Origin: Enterococcus mundtii
GTDB taxonomy: Bacteria; Bacillota; Bacilli; Lactobacillales; Enterococcaceae
Direction: 5' to 3'
Assembly: GCF_002813755.1 (NCBI RefSeq)
Contig: NZ_CP018061.1
Span: 1,044,001 to 1,108,000 of the forward strand
Length of the DNA stretch: 64,000 bases
In this document: positions 19,735 to 28,555 of the stretch, in pieces
How the letters are laid out: each line of letters starts with the position of its first letter
Numbering within the stretch: the first letter of the stretch is position 1
Translations under genes and position numbers: made by a program
The notes under the pieces: model-generated
What the model saw: the letters and a program-made list of their open reading frames with translations, nothing else
What the model was told of the DNA's origin: nothing
Databases searched by the model: none

Positions 19735-20346
19735 TCATGCTGTTTTACGAAAATGCCACATCATATAAGCCAAATTCCCAATAAACAAGATATCTAGAAT
19801 ATTACTAGTGATTTGGATATTAGCAGAATTGATCGATGGCGCAAAGGCTAGGATGAATAGTGCTACGAGACTATAGCAAAAACAGAAAAAGGTGCTGGTT
19901 TGTATGACCATCGGCATTCTTAATTGCTTGGTGATCAATGAAAAAATAAAGAAAGTAAATATCGTTAAAATCACAACTAAACCGTTAATAATGAAGAAAA
20001 AAAGTGAATCTTGATTAAACGTATAGAGCATAGCTGTTAAAAGGTTCAGTGATTTCAGTATCACGAAAATAACGTTTACTTCATTAAATGTATTCATCTT
20101 TTTTTTAGCAAAATAGGCGGCGAAACATAACGAGAAGATCAGGCCGCAGAAAGTAGAAAGAATCAAGAATGTTGGGTTGTCAGTCGATTGGTTTAGCTCG
20201 GAGTGGTCAAGCAATAACCAGCCAAATGAGTTGCAAGGGATGCTTGAAGTCTTAAAATAAGCATAAAAGAAAAAAAGCAAAGCATTCAAAACGGCAAAAA
20301 CAGATCCCCAATGTAGATAGGTCGTTGTTTTTTGTTGTATTTCCAT
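19735..20346 (-). CDS. Six-pass membrane protein, unknown
   Basis: Unrecognised 203-aa integral membrane protein. Six hydrophobic helices can be picked out, among them FAVLNALLFFFYAYF, FLILSTFCGLIFSLCFAAYF and FFIINGLVVILTIFTFF. No transporter or enzyme motif is visible. The ATG at 20346 (MEIQQKTT) has GGGAGT before it on the minus strand and is preferred over the longer start at 20376. It stands alone, convergent with the DUF1803-like gene. Confidence 0.7.
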   Translation of the reverse strand: MEIQQKTTTYLHWGSVFAVLNALLFFFYAYFKTSSIPCNSFGWLLLDHSELNQSTDNPTFLILSTFCGLIFSLCFAAYFAKKKMNTFNEVNVIFVILKSLNLLTAMLYTFNQDSLFFFIINGLVVILTIFTFFIFSLITKQLRMPMVIQTSTFFCFCYSLVALFILAFAPSINSANIQITSNILDILFIGNLAYMMWHFRKTA

Positions 20347-20419
20347 AAGTACTCCCATAAATTTAATGATATACAATATAATAACAAAATGATGAGGAAT
20401 TGTCGATGGTTTTTAATAA

Positions 20420-20475
20420 AACAAATAAATAGACGATGGTCGGATGAAATAAATTCATCGGATCATCGTTTATTT
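20420..20475 (-). terminator. Terminator after UPF0316 gene
   Basis: Arms 20433-20448 and 20454-20469 pair almost completely (ACGATGgTCgGATGAA). On the minus strand the stem is followed by a T-rich tract. Confidence 0.8.
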
Positions 20476-20484
20476 TTTGTATAT

Positions 20485-21033
20485 TCATTTCACATTGCTT
20501 CGGCGTTTGCGCACTTTCTTTGTCCAGAATCCGCCAGAAATATATTTTGGTTCGTAGGAGATAATAAAAGCACGTTCTTCGACTTCTTTGATCAAGCGAT
20601 AAAGCTCACGTTCACTTTTACGTGGAGATAAAATCTCTAAGACTAACCGTTCACCTTCTAAACCAGTTGCTGACGTTTGTGTCACTCCAAACCCATTTTG
20701 TCGAAGAATGATCGGCAAATTTTTATCCTCTGAAGTATTTGCTGGTAGGATCGTCGTTACCATGATATATCCTAGTGCTAATTTATCCTCAATGGCAATC
20801 CCAACACTGATCCCAACAGCATAGCCTAACGCGTAAACGAACAAATTCAATGGATTATCTAAGCGGTCTAAAACCAGCGATAAACCAACGATATAAATAG
20901 TGATCTCAACCATACTAACTAATGGAGCGATGTAGCGATAGCCTTTCATGGTCAACATAAAGCGTAAGGTATTTAATGTGATGTAAGCGAAATTGATGAA
21001 AAAGATCATCGCTAACATTTTTGGATCGAACAT
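20485..21033 (-). CDS. UPF0316/DUF2179 membrane protein
   Basis: A 182-aa protein with three N-terminal hydrophobic segments and a soluble C-terminal domain holding QNGFGVTQTSATGLEGER, the typical DUF2179 signature (G-x-T ... G-x-G). DUF2179 is related to PII-like folds and occurs in YebE/YitT-type proteins; its exact role is unknown. The ATG at 21033 has AAAGGAG before it on the minus strand. C-terminus is very basic (KKVRKRRSNVK). Confidence 0.85.
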   Translation of the reverse strand: MFDPKMLAMIFFINFAYITLNTLRFMLTMKGYRYIAPLVSMVEITIYIVGLSLVLDRLDNPLNLFVYALGYAVGISVGIAIEDKLALGYIMVTTILPANTSEDKNLPIILRQNGFGVTQTSATGLEGERLVLEILSPRKSERELYRLIKEVEERAFIISYEPKYISGGFWTKKVRKRRSNVK

Positions 21034-21170
21034 AATAAGAACTCCTTTCAGTAGCGTCTATGTTCATCATATCAGAAATAATGCGATTGAAGAAAAGAAT
21101 AAACGTTTATTACTTTAAAAAAATGATAAAATGATTATAATAGAATTATAAAGAGAGTCAGGTGAGCGCG

Positions 21171-21557
21171 ATGAAGCGAATGAACAGGGTCATTGGAGTC
21201 AGTCATATATGTAGTATTTTTCTTAGTATGTATTTAGGGACCCATGCGATCCAACAACCCATTGAAGCGAATTCCTTGTTATTCCCAATCTCACTAACTG
21301 ATGGGGTAATATTAAGTATTTTTCTTTTTCTAATGGTGTTTATTGGTAATATTTTTGGTAGTGTGGCTAGCTTCTTTAACATGTCGATTTCTCCAGCCTT
21401 ATCCATAGGATTAGGAATCATAGGAATATTCGCCATGTTATTCTTTGTCAAAAGGATGGATTTTTATACTATTGCATTTGGGCTACTATGCCTTGTACAA
21501 GTCATGCTAAGTTTATGGTTGTCTTTACGGTCAACCAATCTAATGAAAATCAGGTGA
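21171..21557 (+). CDS. Four-pass small membrane protein, unknown
   Basis: Unrecognised 128-aa hydrophobic protein with about four transmembrane helices (VSHICSIFLSMYLGTHAI, DGVILSIFLFLMVFIGNIFG, SIGLGIIGIFAMLFFV, IAFGLLCLVQVMLSLWLSL). ATG 21171 is chosen because AGGTGAG at 21160 is its ribosome site; the GTG at 21162 overlaps that site. Its last codons contain the ribosome site of the following hydrolase gene, so the two are probably co-translated. Confidence 0.65.
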   Translation: MKRMNRVIGVSHICSIFLSMYLGTHAIQQPIEANSLLFPISLTDGVILSIFLFLMVFIGNIFGSVASFFNMSISPALSIGLGIIGIFAMLFFVKRMDFYTIAFGLLCLVQVMLSLWLSLRSTNLMKIR

Positions 21558-21565
21558 ATCAATCA

Positions 21566-22327
21566 GTGAATCCAATTATTTTGAAACGAACCATCAAAAA
21601 CATACCCGTATTAGAAGTTGTCCAAAAAGAGTTGAAGACAGAGAAAATCCCAGTAGTGATCTACTATCATGGTTGGCAGACAAGCAAGGAGCTTGTATTG
21701 ACTCAAGGTAGAAAACTGGCTAAAAAAGGGATGCGAGTTTTGCTTCCAGATGCGATGAATCATGGCGAGCGTAAACAACCCGTTTCAAAAATTCCTTCCT
21801 TTACTTTTTGGAGTAGTATCTACGGGAATCTATTCGAGTTTGATACATTGATCGAACATCTAAAAAAACGTGAACTTCTTTCAGATAAATTAGCTGTGGG
21901 TGGTGTGTCAATGGGTGGAATGACCACTTGTGCATTGCTAGCCAAACACCCAGAAATCACTGGCGGAATTTGTTTGATGGGATCACCAGCACCACTTGAA
22001 TATGGCAATGAAATTTCACGCAGAGCGCAAGAATTTCAATATAAGGTGCCAGATGATTATTTTGACTTGATTTCATGGGTCAACCATTATGATCTATCTT
22101 TACAACCAGAAAAACTAGCAGGTCGTCCTTTATTTTTCTGGCATGGTGAAAAAGATGAAAAGATTCCTTTTCGACAAGTGTCTAAATTTGTCGAAAAAAA
22201 CCAAGATAAGTCTTATGGTAAGGGAATCGTCTTTCGTGCTTCTTCGGAAAAACGTCATATGGTAGAAGTCCCATTGATGGAGGAAGCAGCGGATTTTTTG
22301 AGCCAAATGATGTCTGTGTCTATATAG
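21566..22327 (+). CDS. Alpha/beta hydrolase (serine esterase type)
   Basis: Cytoplasmic alpha/beta-hydrolase-fold enzyme. The nucleophile elbow is GGVSMGGMT, the oxyanion region YYHGWQTSKE, the acid is probably in WHGEKDEKIPF and the histidine in SSEKRHMVEVP. GTG 21566 is inferred as the start: AGGTGA at 21552-21557 is correctly spaced, and upstream in-frame codons overlap the preceding membrane gene. ATG 21515 is the alternative. About 253 aa. Substrate unknown. Confidence 0.82.
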   Translation: MNPIILKRTIKNIPVLEVVQKELKTEKIPVVIYYHGWQTSKELVLTQGRKLAKKGMRVLLPDAMNHGERKQPVSKIPSFTFWSSIYGNLFEFDTLIEHLKKRELLSDKLAVGGVSMGGMTTCALLAKHPEITGGICLMGSPAPLEYGNEISRRAQEFQYKVPDDYFDLISWVNHYDLSLQPEKLAGRPLFFWHGEKDEKIPFRQVSKFVEKNQDKSYGKGIVFRASSEKRHMVEVPLMEEAADFLSQMMSVSI

Positions 22328-22354
22328 TAAGTAAGAGGTCTAACTAGGTAAAAC

Positions 22355-22396
22355 GTCTATCAAAGAGAAAATTTTTTCTTTGGTAGACTTTTTTTT
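22355..22396 (+). terminator. Terminator after hydrolase
   Basis: GTCTATCAAAGA pairs with TCTTTGGTAGAC, followed by eight T residues. Confidence 0.9.
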
Positions 22397-22484
22397 CAGA
22401 ACTACTTGAGAGTTGCTCTTTTTTAGCACGAATCTTTGCTATAATGACTATAGTTATGTAATTAGGCATGGAAGGGGAGATCTT

Positions 22485-23453
22485 ATGCCAACATTGGCAG
22501 ATGTAGCGAAACGAGCAAATGTCTCAAAAATGACGGTTTCTCGGGTGATCAATCATCCAGAGCAAGTCACTGATGAGCTAAAGGAACTAGTTTTTACCGC
22601 CATGGCTGAATTGGATTATCGTCCGAATATTGCAGCAAAAGCGTTAGTTTCAAACCGTTCACAGATCATCAAGTTGTTTATTCTTGAGGAAATCGATACC
22701 ACGGAACCCTATTATATGAATTTACTTATGGGGATTGCCAAAAGGATTGGTAAAGAGCACTATTCCTTGCAATTAGTGACCAACGATGCTTTTGATGTTG
22801 GGTCCTGCGATGGTTATATCATCACTGGCGTGCGTCAAAGAGATTTTGATTGGATCAATCGTCTAGAAAAGCCAGTTGTGTTATTTGGTGAAAATCGTAT
22901 GGGCTATGATTATGTTGATAGCGATAATCAATACGGAACCGCCAAAGCGACACAATATGCCTTAGAAGTTGGTTATCAAACGGTTGTTTATATCGGCATC
23001 GATGAAGCAGAACCTTTTGAACTATCTAGAGAAGCGGGCTATCTAAAAGTGATGGAAGAGGCTGGGCTAACTCCGAAAATGCTGCGTTTTGATAATCATT
23101 CCACCACACCAGAAAAATATATCACAGAACATTGGGATGAATTTTCAGATAAAACGTGTTTTGTTTGCAGTTCTGATCGCTTAGCGCTTGGTATCGTTCG
23201 TGGCATCACACAAGTTGGTGGGCAGTTACCCGATCAATTTGGCGTCATTGGTTTTGATGGCGTATTTCTTGATCAAATCAGTTCCCCAAAACTGACTACC
23301 GTTAAACAAGACATCATTCGTATGGGGGAAGTGTGCGGCGAAATGTTATTAAAGAAAATTACTGAAAAAGGAGCAAGCCAAGGATATCGCCACTTTTTCC
23401 CAGAATTGATCATTCGTGAAACGACAAGAAAGTTAAATAAGACTAACGCTTAG
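22485..23453 (+). CDS. LacI-family transcriptional regulator
   Basis: DNA-binding repressor with an N-terminal LacI helix-turn-helix (TLADVAKRANVSKMTVSRVI, residues 3-22) and hinge YRPNIAAKALVSN, followed by a periplasmic-binding-protein-like effector domain (DQFGVIGFDGVFLDQI). Length 322 aa. ATG 22485 has GGAAGGGGA before it. No sugar-metabolism operon is adjacent, so the ligand and targets cannot be deduced; the linked hydrolase upstream is behind a terminator. Confidence 0.9.
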   Translation: MPTLADVAKRANVSKMTVSRVINHPEQVTDELKELVFTAMAELDYRPNIAAKALVSNRSQIIKLFILEEIDTTEPYYMNLLMGIAKRIGKEHYSLQLVTNDAFDVGSCDGYIITGVRQRDFDWINRLEKPVVLFGENRMGYDYVDSDNQYGTAKATQYALEVGYQTVVYIGIDEAEPFELSREAGYLKVMEEAGLTPKMLRFDNHSTTPEKYITEHWDEFSDKTCFVCSSDRLALGIVRGITQVGGQLPDQFGVIGFDGVFLDQISSPKLTTVKQDIIRMGEVCGEMLLKKITEKGASQGYRHFFPELIIRETTRKLNKTNA

Positions 23454-23515
23454 CTATAGAAAATAGACGATTTGTGCTATTATAAGAGAAAGTCCACTTA
23501 AAAAGGATGGTTTAC

Positions 23516-24208
23516 ATGACAGAAATCAAACGAAAACATTTTCGCTTTCCTGCATACGATGATCATATAGGGGTAAAGTTAAAAAATGAAAATAGACGTG
23601 TGCTGTTTGACGGGCAAGATGATCTGATGACCGATACAAGCGACAAACCATTGTTCGAACAAATCAATGAATTTCATTTTGAAGATTATTCAAAAAATGA
23701 AAAAAATCCTCATTCGACAGTCAATGTTCGGCATGCTTCGACACAAAAAGCAAATCTAGCAAAACATAAACAAAATTTGCCAGACTATAGACAGAGTAAA
23801 AAAACACAAACAAAACGAAACAGTCAGACGAATTTCGGCTATACTCGTCATGCCAGTCCTTCAGAGCAAAGACCAACACAGGAAAAAACAAGCCAATCAC
23901 GAAGTGTATTCAATCGTTCGGGAAGAGAACGTTCTTATTTTGTACCTAAATACGTACCAGCTTCGATCATTCCTGATCCGAAAAAAAATAAAATCTCTGA
24001 AGAAGAATTGCTCGCTTCGATCAAAAAAGAAAAGAATGCATATCTTTTATTTGAAACAGAAAATACACCCTATGATGGAAAACAAGGTGTAACAATGAAC
24101 CAAGAGAAAAGTTCAAGTAAGAAAACTCACGGAGTATTAGATCGTTCGTTGGAAGGCCTGATCAATGACCAAGGTAATTCCTTGAAAGGCAATGGTTATT
24201 TCCAATAA
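23516..24208 (+). CDS. Low-complexity basic/polar protein, unknown
   Basis: Unrecognised 230-aa protein without signal peptide or membrane segment. The middle (about residues 55-135) is rich in Lys, Gln, Ser, Thr and Asn and looks disordered. Two conserved-looking patches remain: RKHFRFPAYDDHIGVKL at the N-terminus and SYFVPKYVPASIIPDP around residues 140-155, followed by an acidic helix SEEELLASIKKEKNAYLLFE. The ATG at 23516 follows AAAAAGGATGG. The architecture fits a cytosolic scaffold or linker, but no function is claimed. Confidence 0.7.
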   Translation: MTEIKRKHFRFPAYDDHIGVKLKNENRRVLFDGQDDLMTDTSDKPLFEQINEFHFEDYSKNEKNPHSTVNVRHASTQKANLAKHKQNLPDYRQSKKTQTKRNSQTNFGYTRHASPSEQRPTQEKTSQSRSVFNRSGRERSYFVPKYVPASIIPDPKKNKISEEELLASIKKEKNAYLLFETENTPYDGKQGVTMNQEKSSSKKTHGVLDRSLEGLINDQGNSLKGNGYFQ

Positions 24209-24359
24209 GTAGTGACTACTCAAGTATGAGAAAAAGTTGTTCCTTCAAACATTCAGACAAATAAGAAACAAGCAGGACTTGTTAAAAAATGTCTGGAGGT
24301 TGGAGTGGAACAGCTTTTTTTTGACCGACTATATTATTGCAGTAGAAAGGAATAGTAAA

Positions 24360-25415
24360 ATGATAAATAGACCCTCATCAATGAAAAGGTTTGGTTTTAC
24401 TTGTGAGACCCCTTATCCGCAATTGATTGAAGAAGATATTATGGTACCAAAACCTGGCGAACACGACTTATTGATCGAAGTTGTAGCACTTTCGATCAAT
24501 CCTGTAGATACGAAGCGAAGAGAAATCGTCAAAGAAAAAACATTTACCGTACTCGGCTATGATAGCGTGGGTTATGTTCGGGAAATGGGCTCGGCTGTAA
24601 AGGATTTCAAGCTAAATGACCGTGTCTATTATGCAGGAACGACTCAACGTGAAGGGAGTCAACAAGAGTATCAAATCGTTGATGCACGGATCGTTGCGAA
24701 AGCTCCTAAGAATCTTAGTGACGAAGCCGCTGCTGGGATTCCATTGACTGCACTTACTGCCTATGAATTGCTATTTGAAAAGTTTCAATTAGTTCCTCAA
24801 GAAAAAGCGAATGAAGGGAAAGAGCTTTTGGTGATCAATGGGGGAGGTGGTGTTGGTTCGATCATGACGCAACTAGCGAAGTGGACGGGTATGAAAGTGT
24901 ATGCTACCGCTAGTCCTCAAAATTTTAGATGGCTTGAAAAAAATGGCGTAGACGTTCCAATAGATTACCATCATTCTCTTTATGACCAATTAAAACAAGC
25001 TGGGAGCGATGGTGTTGACTATATCGCAGTGTTGTATGATATTGAATCCTACTTACCAGAAATAAAAAAAATCATTCAACCTCTAGGGCATATTGGCATG
25101 ATCGTCAATACAAAAGAGAAAATCGATTGGAATGAATATAAAAATGATTCAATCAGCTTCCATTGGGAGTATGTTTTCACAAAAACAGATCATAATAAAG
25201 AAATCGCAACACAAGGCGCGATCCTAGAGACATTGACAAAGTTATTTGAAGAAAATAAACTTCATAGCCACGTAACAACTGTTTACTCAGACGGTATCAA
25301 CCGAGCTTCACTTGAACAAGCGATGAAGTTGGTGAGTGAAGGTGGCCAACAAGGAAAAGTCGTTCTGTCGGGTGGGTTCAAAACCAGTGGTTCACTGGAT
25401 CTACAAGACATCTAG
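24360..25415 (+). CDS. Zinc-type alcohol dehydrogenase / quinone oxidoreductase family
   Basis: Medium-chain reductase, NADPH-binding. The nucleotide site is INGGGGVGSIMTQLAKWTG; the N-terminal fold carries PKPGEHDLLIEVVALSINPV. Zinc-ligand cysteines are missing, so it fits the zinc-independent quinone oxidoreductase branch (zeta-crystallin type). Length 351 aa. ATG 24360 is preferred; GAAAGGA lies before it. The upstream in-frame ATG at 24237 would run through a structured leader and has no good ribosome site. Confidence 0.88.
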   Translation: MINRPSSMKRFGFTCETPYPQLIEEDIMVPKPGEHDLLIEVVALSINPVDTKRREIVKEKTFTVLGYDSVGYVREMGSAVKDFKLNDRVYYAGTTQREGSQQEYQIVDARIVAKAPKNLSDEAAAGIPLTALTAYELLFEKFQLVPQEKANEGKELLVINGGGGVGSIMTQLAKWTGMKVYATASPQNFRWLEKNGVDVPIDYHHSLYDQLKQAGSDGVDYIAVLYDIESYLPEIKKIIQPLGHIGMIVNTKEKIDWNEYKNDSISFHWEYVFTKTDHNKEIATQGAILETLTKLFEENKLHSHVTTVYSDGINRASLEQAMKLVSEGGQQGKVVLSGGFKTSGSLDLQDI

Positions 25416-25428
25416 TAAGGATTACTAT

Positions 25429-25483
25429 AAAAAGCAACTACCTTCTCAAAATAGAAGACTATTTGAGAAGGTAGTTGCTTTTT
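25429..25483. terminator. Bidirectional terminator
   Basis: A 24-bp perfect stem (25429-25453 against 25460-25483) with A and T tracts on either side. It separates the convergent reductase and YitT-type genes. Confidence 0.95.
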
Positions 25484-25494
25484 ATGATAATGGT

Positions 25495-26160
25495 TCAATC
25501 TATATATGAATCTTCCAGAGGCTCTAATTGATTGACTGTTGGGGATGGAGCTGTGATTTTTTTGAAAGGATTAGCGAAGCGGAAGTACTTCACTTTATTC
25601 AATGTATAAGATAAAATTGAGCAACTCAAAAGAGTATAGGCAAAATGCGTAAAATCCAAATACAACAAAGACACAACTAAAATCCCAAACGTGATAACAA
25701 ATAGACTTTTCCCGATATTCACATGATAATATTTTTCAATTGCTTGATAAACGATATCTGTTCCGCCAGTGCTGCCCCCAAAACGAAAAACTAAGCCACA
25801 ACCGATTCCCGAAAGAATGCCAGTCATTAGACTATTCACTAAAAGATTTCCAACAGCAAAGTGGACATTTAAATTTTCCCATACATGCAAGAAGAAGACT
25901 AGAGAAAATGTTCCGACGATCGTTCGAATAAATGCATGTTTTCCAAAAATAAACAAGGAAATCAGCAATAAAGGTAAATTTATGATCAGTGAGGTGATGG
26001 AAGGCGCAAAGCCAAATAAATGATTAAGTAAAAGAGCAATTCCTGTGACACCACCGTCAGCTAATTTTGAAGGGAGATTGATTCCGGTTACCGCTAATCC
26101 ATAAAGAGCAGCCCCCAAAATAATTCCACATAAGTCTAATAAAAATTTTACTTGTTTCAT
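25495..26160 (-). CDS. YitT-family membrane protein without C-terminal DUF2179
   Basis: Integral membrane protein of the YitT/YczE-like (DUF161) family, role unknown. Motifs: INLPSKLADGGVTGIALLLN near residue 28 and VFRFGGSTGGTDIVYQ near 124, both typical. About five to six membrane helices. At 221 aa it is shorter than the usual two-domain members because the DUF2179 tail is missing; the C-terminus instead ends in an acidic stretch. ATG 26160 follows AAAGAAAAGAGG on the minus strand. Confidence 0.85.
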   Translation of the reverse strand: MKQVKFLLDLCGIILGAALYGLAVTGINLPSKLADGGVTGIALLLNHLFGFAPSITSLIINLPLLLISLFIFGKHAFIRTIVGTFSLVFFLHVWENLNVHFAVGNLLVNSLMTGILSGIGCGLVFRFGGSTGGTDIVYQAIEKYYHVNIGKSLFVITFGILVVSLLYLDFTHFAYTLLSCSILSYTLNKVKYFRFANPFKKITAPSPTVNQLEPLEDSYID

Positions 26161-26474
26161 CTCTAACCTCTTTTCTTTTTGAAAATTTTCAGCAATCTTT
26201 ATATTACACTGAACGACTCTATAAATTCAATAGGTAAATAGAAAAAAATATACATAATGAAGCATATTTAATTTCGGTCAATCACTCCTAGTAAAACAAT
26301 CATTTAAATCAAAAATGATTCTCTGTAAAAAGATGTAGTGCATAATTTAGGGGATAAAAAAAGAGTGAATAAAAGAGCGTGATAAATAAAAAAATATATT
26401 TAAAGATAAAAAAACATAAATTATTTTATCAAATTTAACGATTATGATGTTAAAACAACCGATTTTTACTTTTT

Positions 26475-26574
26475 TGGTCACTGACACACAACTTAAAGTA
26501 TAATAATTATTGAACAAGCCAGTAAACAAGTATCTCCCCCACGAGATTTTAAAAGTTACTGGCTGTTTTTTTTT
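26475..26574 (+). ncRNA. Candidate small RNA with C-rich loop
   Basis: TATAAT at 26499-26504 (with TGGTCA at 26475-26480, spacer 18) would start RNA near 26511. The next 60 bases fold into one hairpin: outer stem AGCCAGTAA (26517-26525) with TTACTGGCT (26556-26564), an inner stem ATCTC/GAGAT (26532-26536, 26543-26547) and loop CCCCAC. Nine T residues follow at 26566-26574. No ORF fits. Promoter plus self-contained terminator suggests a short RNA of about 60 nt; it is not a known family that I recognise. Confidence 0.5.
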
Positions 26575-26595
26575 GTTCAAAATTCCAACTTCTAC

Positions 26596-26645
26596 TTTAC
26601 AACGGGAACGATTGTTCGTATAATAAAAGAGCGAACAATTGTTCG
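26596..26645 (+). promoter_or_regulatory. Promoter with two LexA-type boxes
   Basis: TTTACA (26596-26601) and TATAAT (26619-26624) are exactly 17 bp apart. GGAACGATTGTTCG (26605-26618) fills the spacer and CGAACAATTGTTCG (26632-26645) lies just after the -10; their centres are 27 bp apart. Both match the Gram-positive LexA/DinR consensus CGAACRNRYGTTYC closely, with the second a perfect dyad. A repressor bound here would block RNA polymerase at both ends of the -10. Confidence 0.8.
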
Positions 26646-26671
26646 GTATAAAATAATAGAGGTGATCAGAG

Positions 26672-26887
26672 ATGCAATCAATGAGACGTTTTGGTGCGAT
26701 GTTGTTGATTTTATTTTTTGGAATTATTATAGGTAATTATGGGTTACAAACAGCATTATTGATTTTTTTACCTTCGTTTGTATTATGGTTTGTGATGTGG
26801 GATGAAAAAAAGTATCGACAAAATGAACGAAAACGCAGGTATGAAGAAACCTTCTATCAACATAGAGCTACGTATGATTCAAAATAA
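26672..26887 (+). CDS. Small membrane protein under LexA-type control
   Basis: A 71-aa protein with two hydrophobic stretches (GAMLLILFFGIIIGNYG and TALLIFLPSFVLWFVMW) and a very polar basic C-terminus (KKYRQNERKRRYEETF). Positive charges on both ends suggest a hairpin with both termini inside. AGAGGTG precedes the ATG. I do not recognise the family. Its promoter carries two LexA boxes, so it is probably SOS-induced; small SOS membrane peptides in other Firmicutes (YneA, SosA) block cell division, but there is no sequence similarity I can see. Confidence 0.75.
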   Translation: MQSMRRFGAMLLILFFGIIIGNYGLQTALLIFLPSFVLWFVMWDEKKYRQNERKRRYEETFYQHRATYDSK

Positions 26888-26902
26888 CTAAATACAAAAA
26901 CA

Positions 26903-26949
26903 AAACTTGCAATCACTTCTCACCATCTAGTCGATTGCAAGTTTTTTTT
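26903..26949 (+). terminator. Terminator after SOS-type membrane gene
   Basis: AACTTGCAATC (26904-26914) pairs with GATTGCAAGTT (26933-26943) and a T tract follows. It makes the small gene monocistronic. Confidence 0.92.
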
Positions 26950-27016
26950 AAAACAACTTAGTTGGGGATTTACTTCGCTATGTTTATACTTAAAGGAGAA
27001 CAGAAAGGAAGGTCAT

Positions 27017-28555
27017 ATGAATACGTTTATCGAAACGCTCAATGAGAGAAAAGAAGAATTATTCGCAGCAACATTTCAGCACTTATCTATTTCATTGATT
27101 GCATTATTGATTGCCGCAGTAATTGCGATCCCACTTGCTATTTGGGCAGTCAACCATAAAAGAATGGCAGAATTTTTGTTACAAGTAACGAGTGTACTGC
27201 AAACCATTCCCTCACTTGCACTTTTAGGATTATTGATTCCATTTGTAGGGATCGGCACTTTACCGGCGTTGATCGCCTTGATTTTATATGCCTTATTACC
27301 AATATTTCAAAGCACTTATATAGGGTTAGCAGAAATCGATCCATCAATCGAAGAAGCAGCAGTTGCTTTTGGGATGTCTCGTTTTCGAAGATTGATCAAA
27401 GTAGAGTTACCCATCGCGCTGCCTGTCATAATCTCAGGTATCCGCACTGCGTTGGTATTGATCATTGGGACAGCAACATTAGCAGCCTTGATCGGTGCAG
27501 GCGGGCTAGGAACATTTATCTTGTTAGGGATCGATCGGAATACACCTGTTTTAACTTTGATCGGCGCAATCAGTTCTGCCTTGTTAGCCATTGTTTTCAG
27601 TAGCTTGATCCGTCTATTACAACACTTGAAACCTCGTTATACGATGATCACTTTAGGCTTGATTTTGACTTTAGTCGCAGGTGCTTCCATATATCAAACT
27701 GGTTTCTTGAAACAAGAGAAAATCACGATTGCCGGTAAGCTTGGTGCAGAACCAGATATATTGATCCAGATGTACAAAGGGTTGATCGAAGAAGAAACCG
27801 AAGCGGAAGTCGAATTAAAACCGAATTTCGGCAAAACGAGTTTTTTATTCAGTGCTTTAGAAAACAAACAAATCGATATTTATCCAGAGTTTACTGGAAC
27901 AGTATTAGAGAGTTTGGTTACAGTTCCTGAATCAGTCAAGGACCAAAAATTAACCAAAGAAGAAACTTATCATGAGGCCAATAAACTGTTAAATGAACAG
28001 TTCTCAATGACACTTTTAAGTCCGATGGCTTATCAAAACACATATGCTCTTGCTGTTAAACGTGACTTTGCGGATGAACACCAATTAAAATCAATTTCTG
28101 ATTTAGCTAAAATCGAGAATCAAATCAAGGCAGGATTCACGTTAGAATTTATCGATCGTGCGGATGGGTACAAAGGGATACAGGAACTTTATCAGTTAGA
28201 TTTTCCGAGTGTCCAAAGCATGGAACCTAGTTTACGTTATCAAGCAATAAATAATGGCGATGTCAATGTTGTGGATGCCTATTCGACCGACAGTGAACTG
28301 AAACAATACGATTTAGTCGTCCTAGAAGATGATCGGGGATTGTTCCCTACGTACCAAGGCGCACCATTGATGAATGAAGATTTTGCCAATGACCATCCAG
28401 AAGTCGTGGCTGCTCTAGAGAAACTTAGCGGTAAAATAACTGAGGAACAGATGCAAACGATGAATTATCAAGTAAATGTCGAGAAAAAACAACCAGCTGA
28501 AGTGGCAAGACAATTTCTGGTTGACCAAGGGTTAGTGAAGGAGGGTAACAATTGA
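27017..28555 (+). CDS. ABC transporter permease fused to substrate-binding domain (OpuC/EgtU type)
   Basis: A 512-aa fusion. Residues about 1-215 form the OpuCB-like permease with the coupling loop [21 protein letters not shown]; residues about 235-512 form an OpuCC-like binding domain ([50 protein letters not shown]). Such fusions import glycine betaine, choline, carnitine or ergothioneine (EgtU). The substrate cannot be decided here. Start ATG 27017 follows GAAAGGAAGG. The stop overlaps the TTG of the ATPase gene by four bases. Confidence 0.9.
   Translation: MNTFIETLNERKEELFAATFQHLSISLIALLIAAVIAIPLAIWAVNHKRMAEFLLQVTSVLQTIPSLALLGLLIPFVGIGTLPALIALILYALLPIFQSTYIGLAEIDPSIEEAAVAFGMSRFRRLIKVELPIALPVIISGIRTALVLIIGTATLAALIGAGGLGTFILLGIDRNTPVLTLIGAISSALLAIVFSSLIRLLQHLKPRYTMITLGLILTLVAGASIYQTGFLKQEKITIAGKLGAEPDILIQMYKGLIEEETEAEVELKPNFGKTSFLFSALENKQIDIYPEFTGTVLESLVTVPESVKDQKLTKEETYHEANKLLNEQFSMTLLSPMAYQNTYALAVKRDFADEHQLKSISDLAKIENQIKAGFTLEFIDRADGYKGIQELYQLDFPSVQSMEPSLRYQAINNGDVNVVDAYSTDSELKQYDLVVLEDDRGLFPTYQGAPLMNEDFANDHPEVVAALEKLSGKITEEQMQTMNYQVNVEKKQPAEVARQFLVDQGLVKEGNN

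Noticed and set aside
20332..20631. 99-aa plus-strand ORF
   Set aside because: It spans the terminator at 20420-20475 and the 3' end of the UPF0316 gene on the opposite strand.
26347..26580. 77-aa minus-strand ORF
   Set aside because: It lies over the candidate small RNA and its terminator. Composition is A/T-driven and there is no ribosome site.
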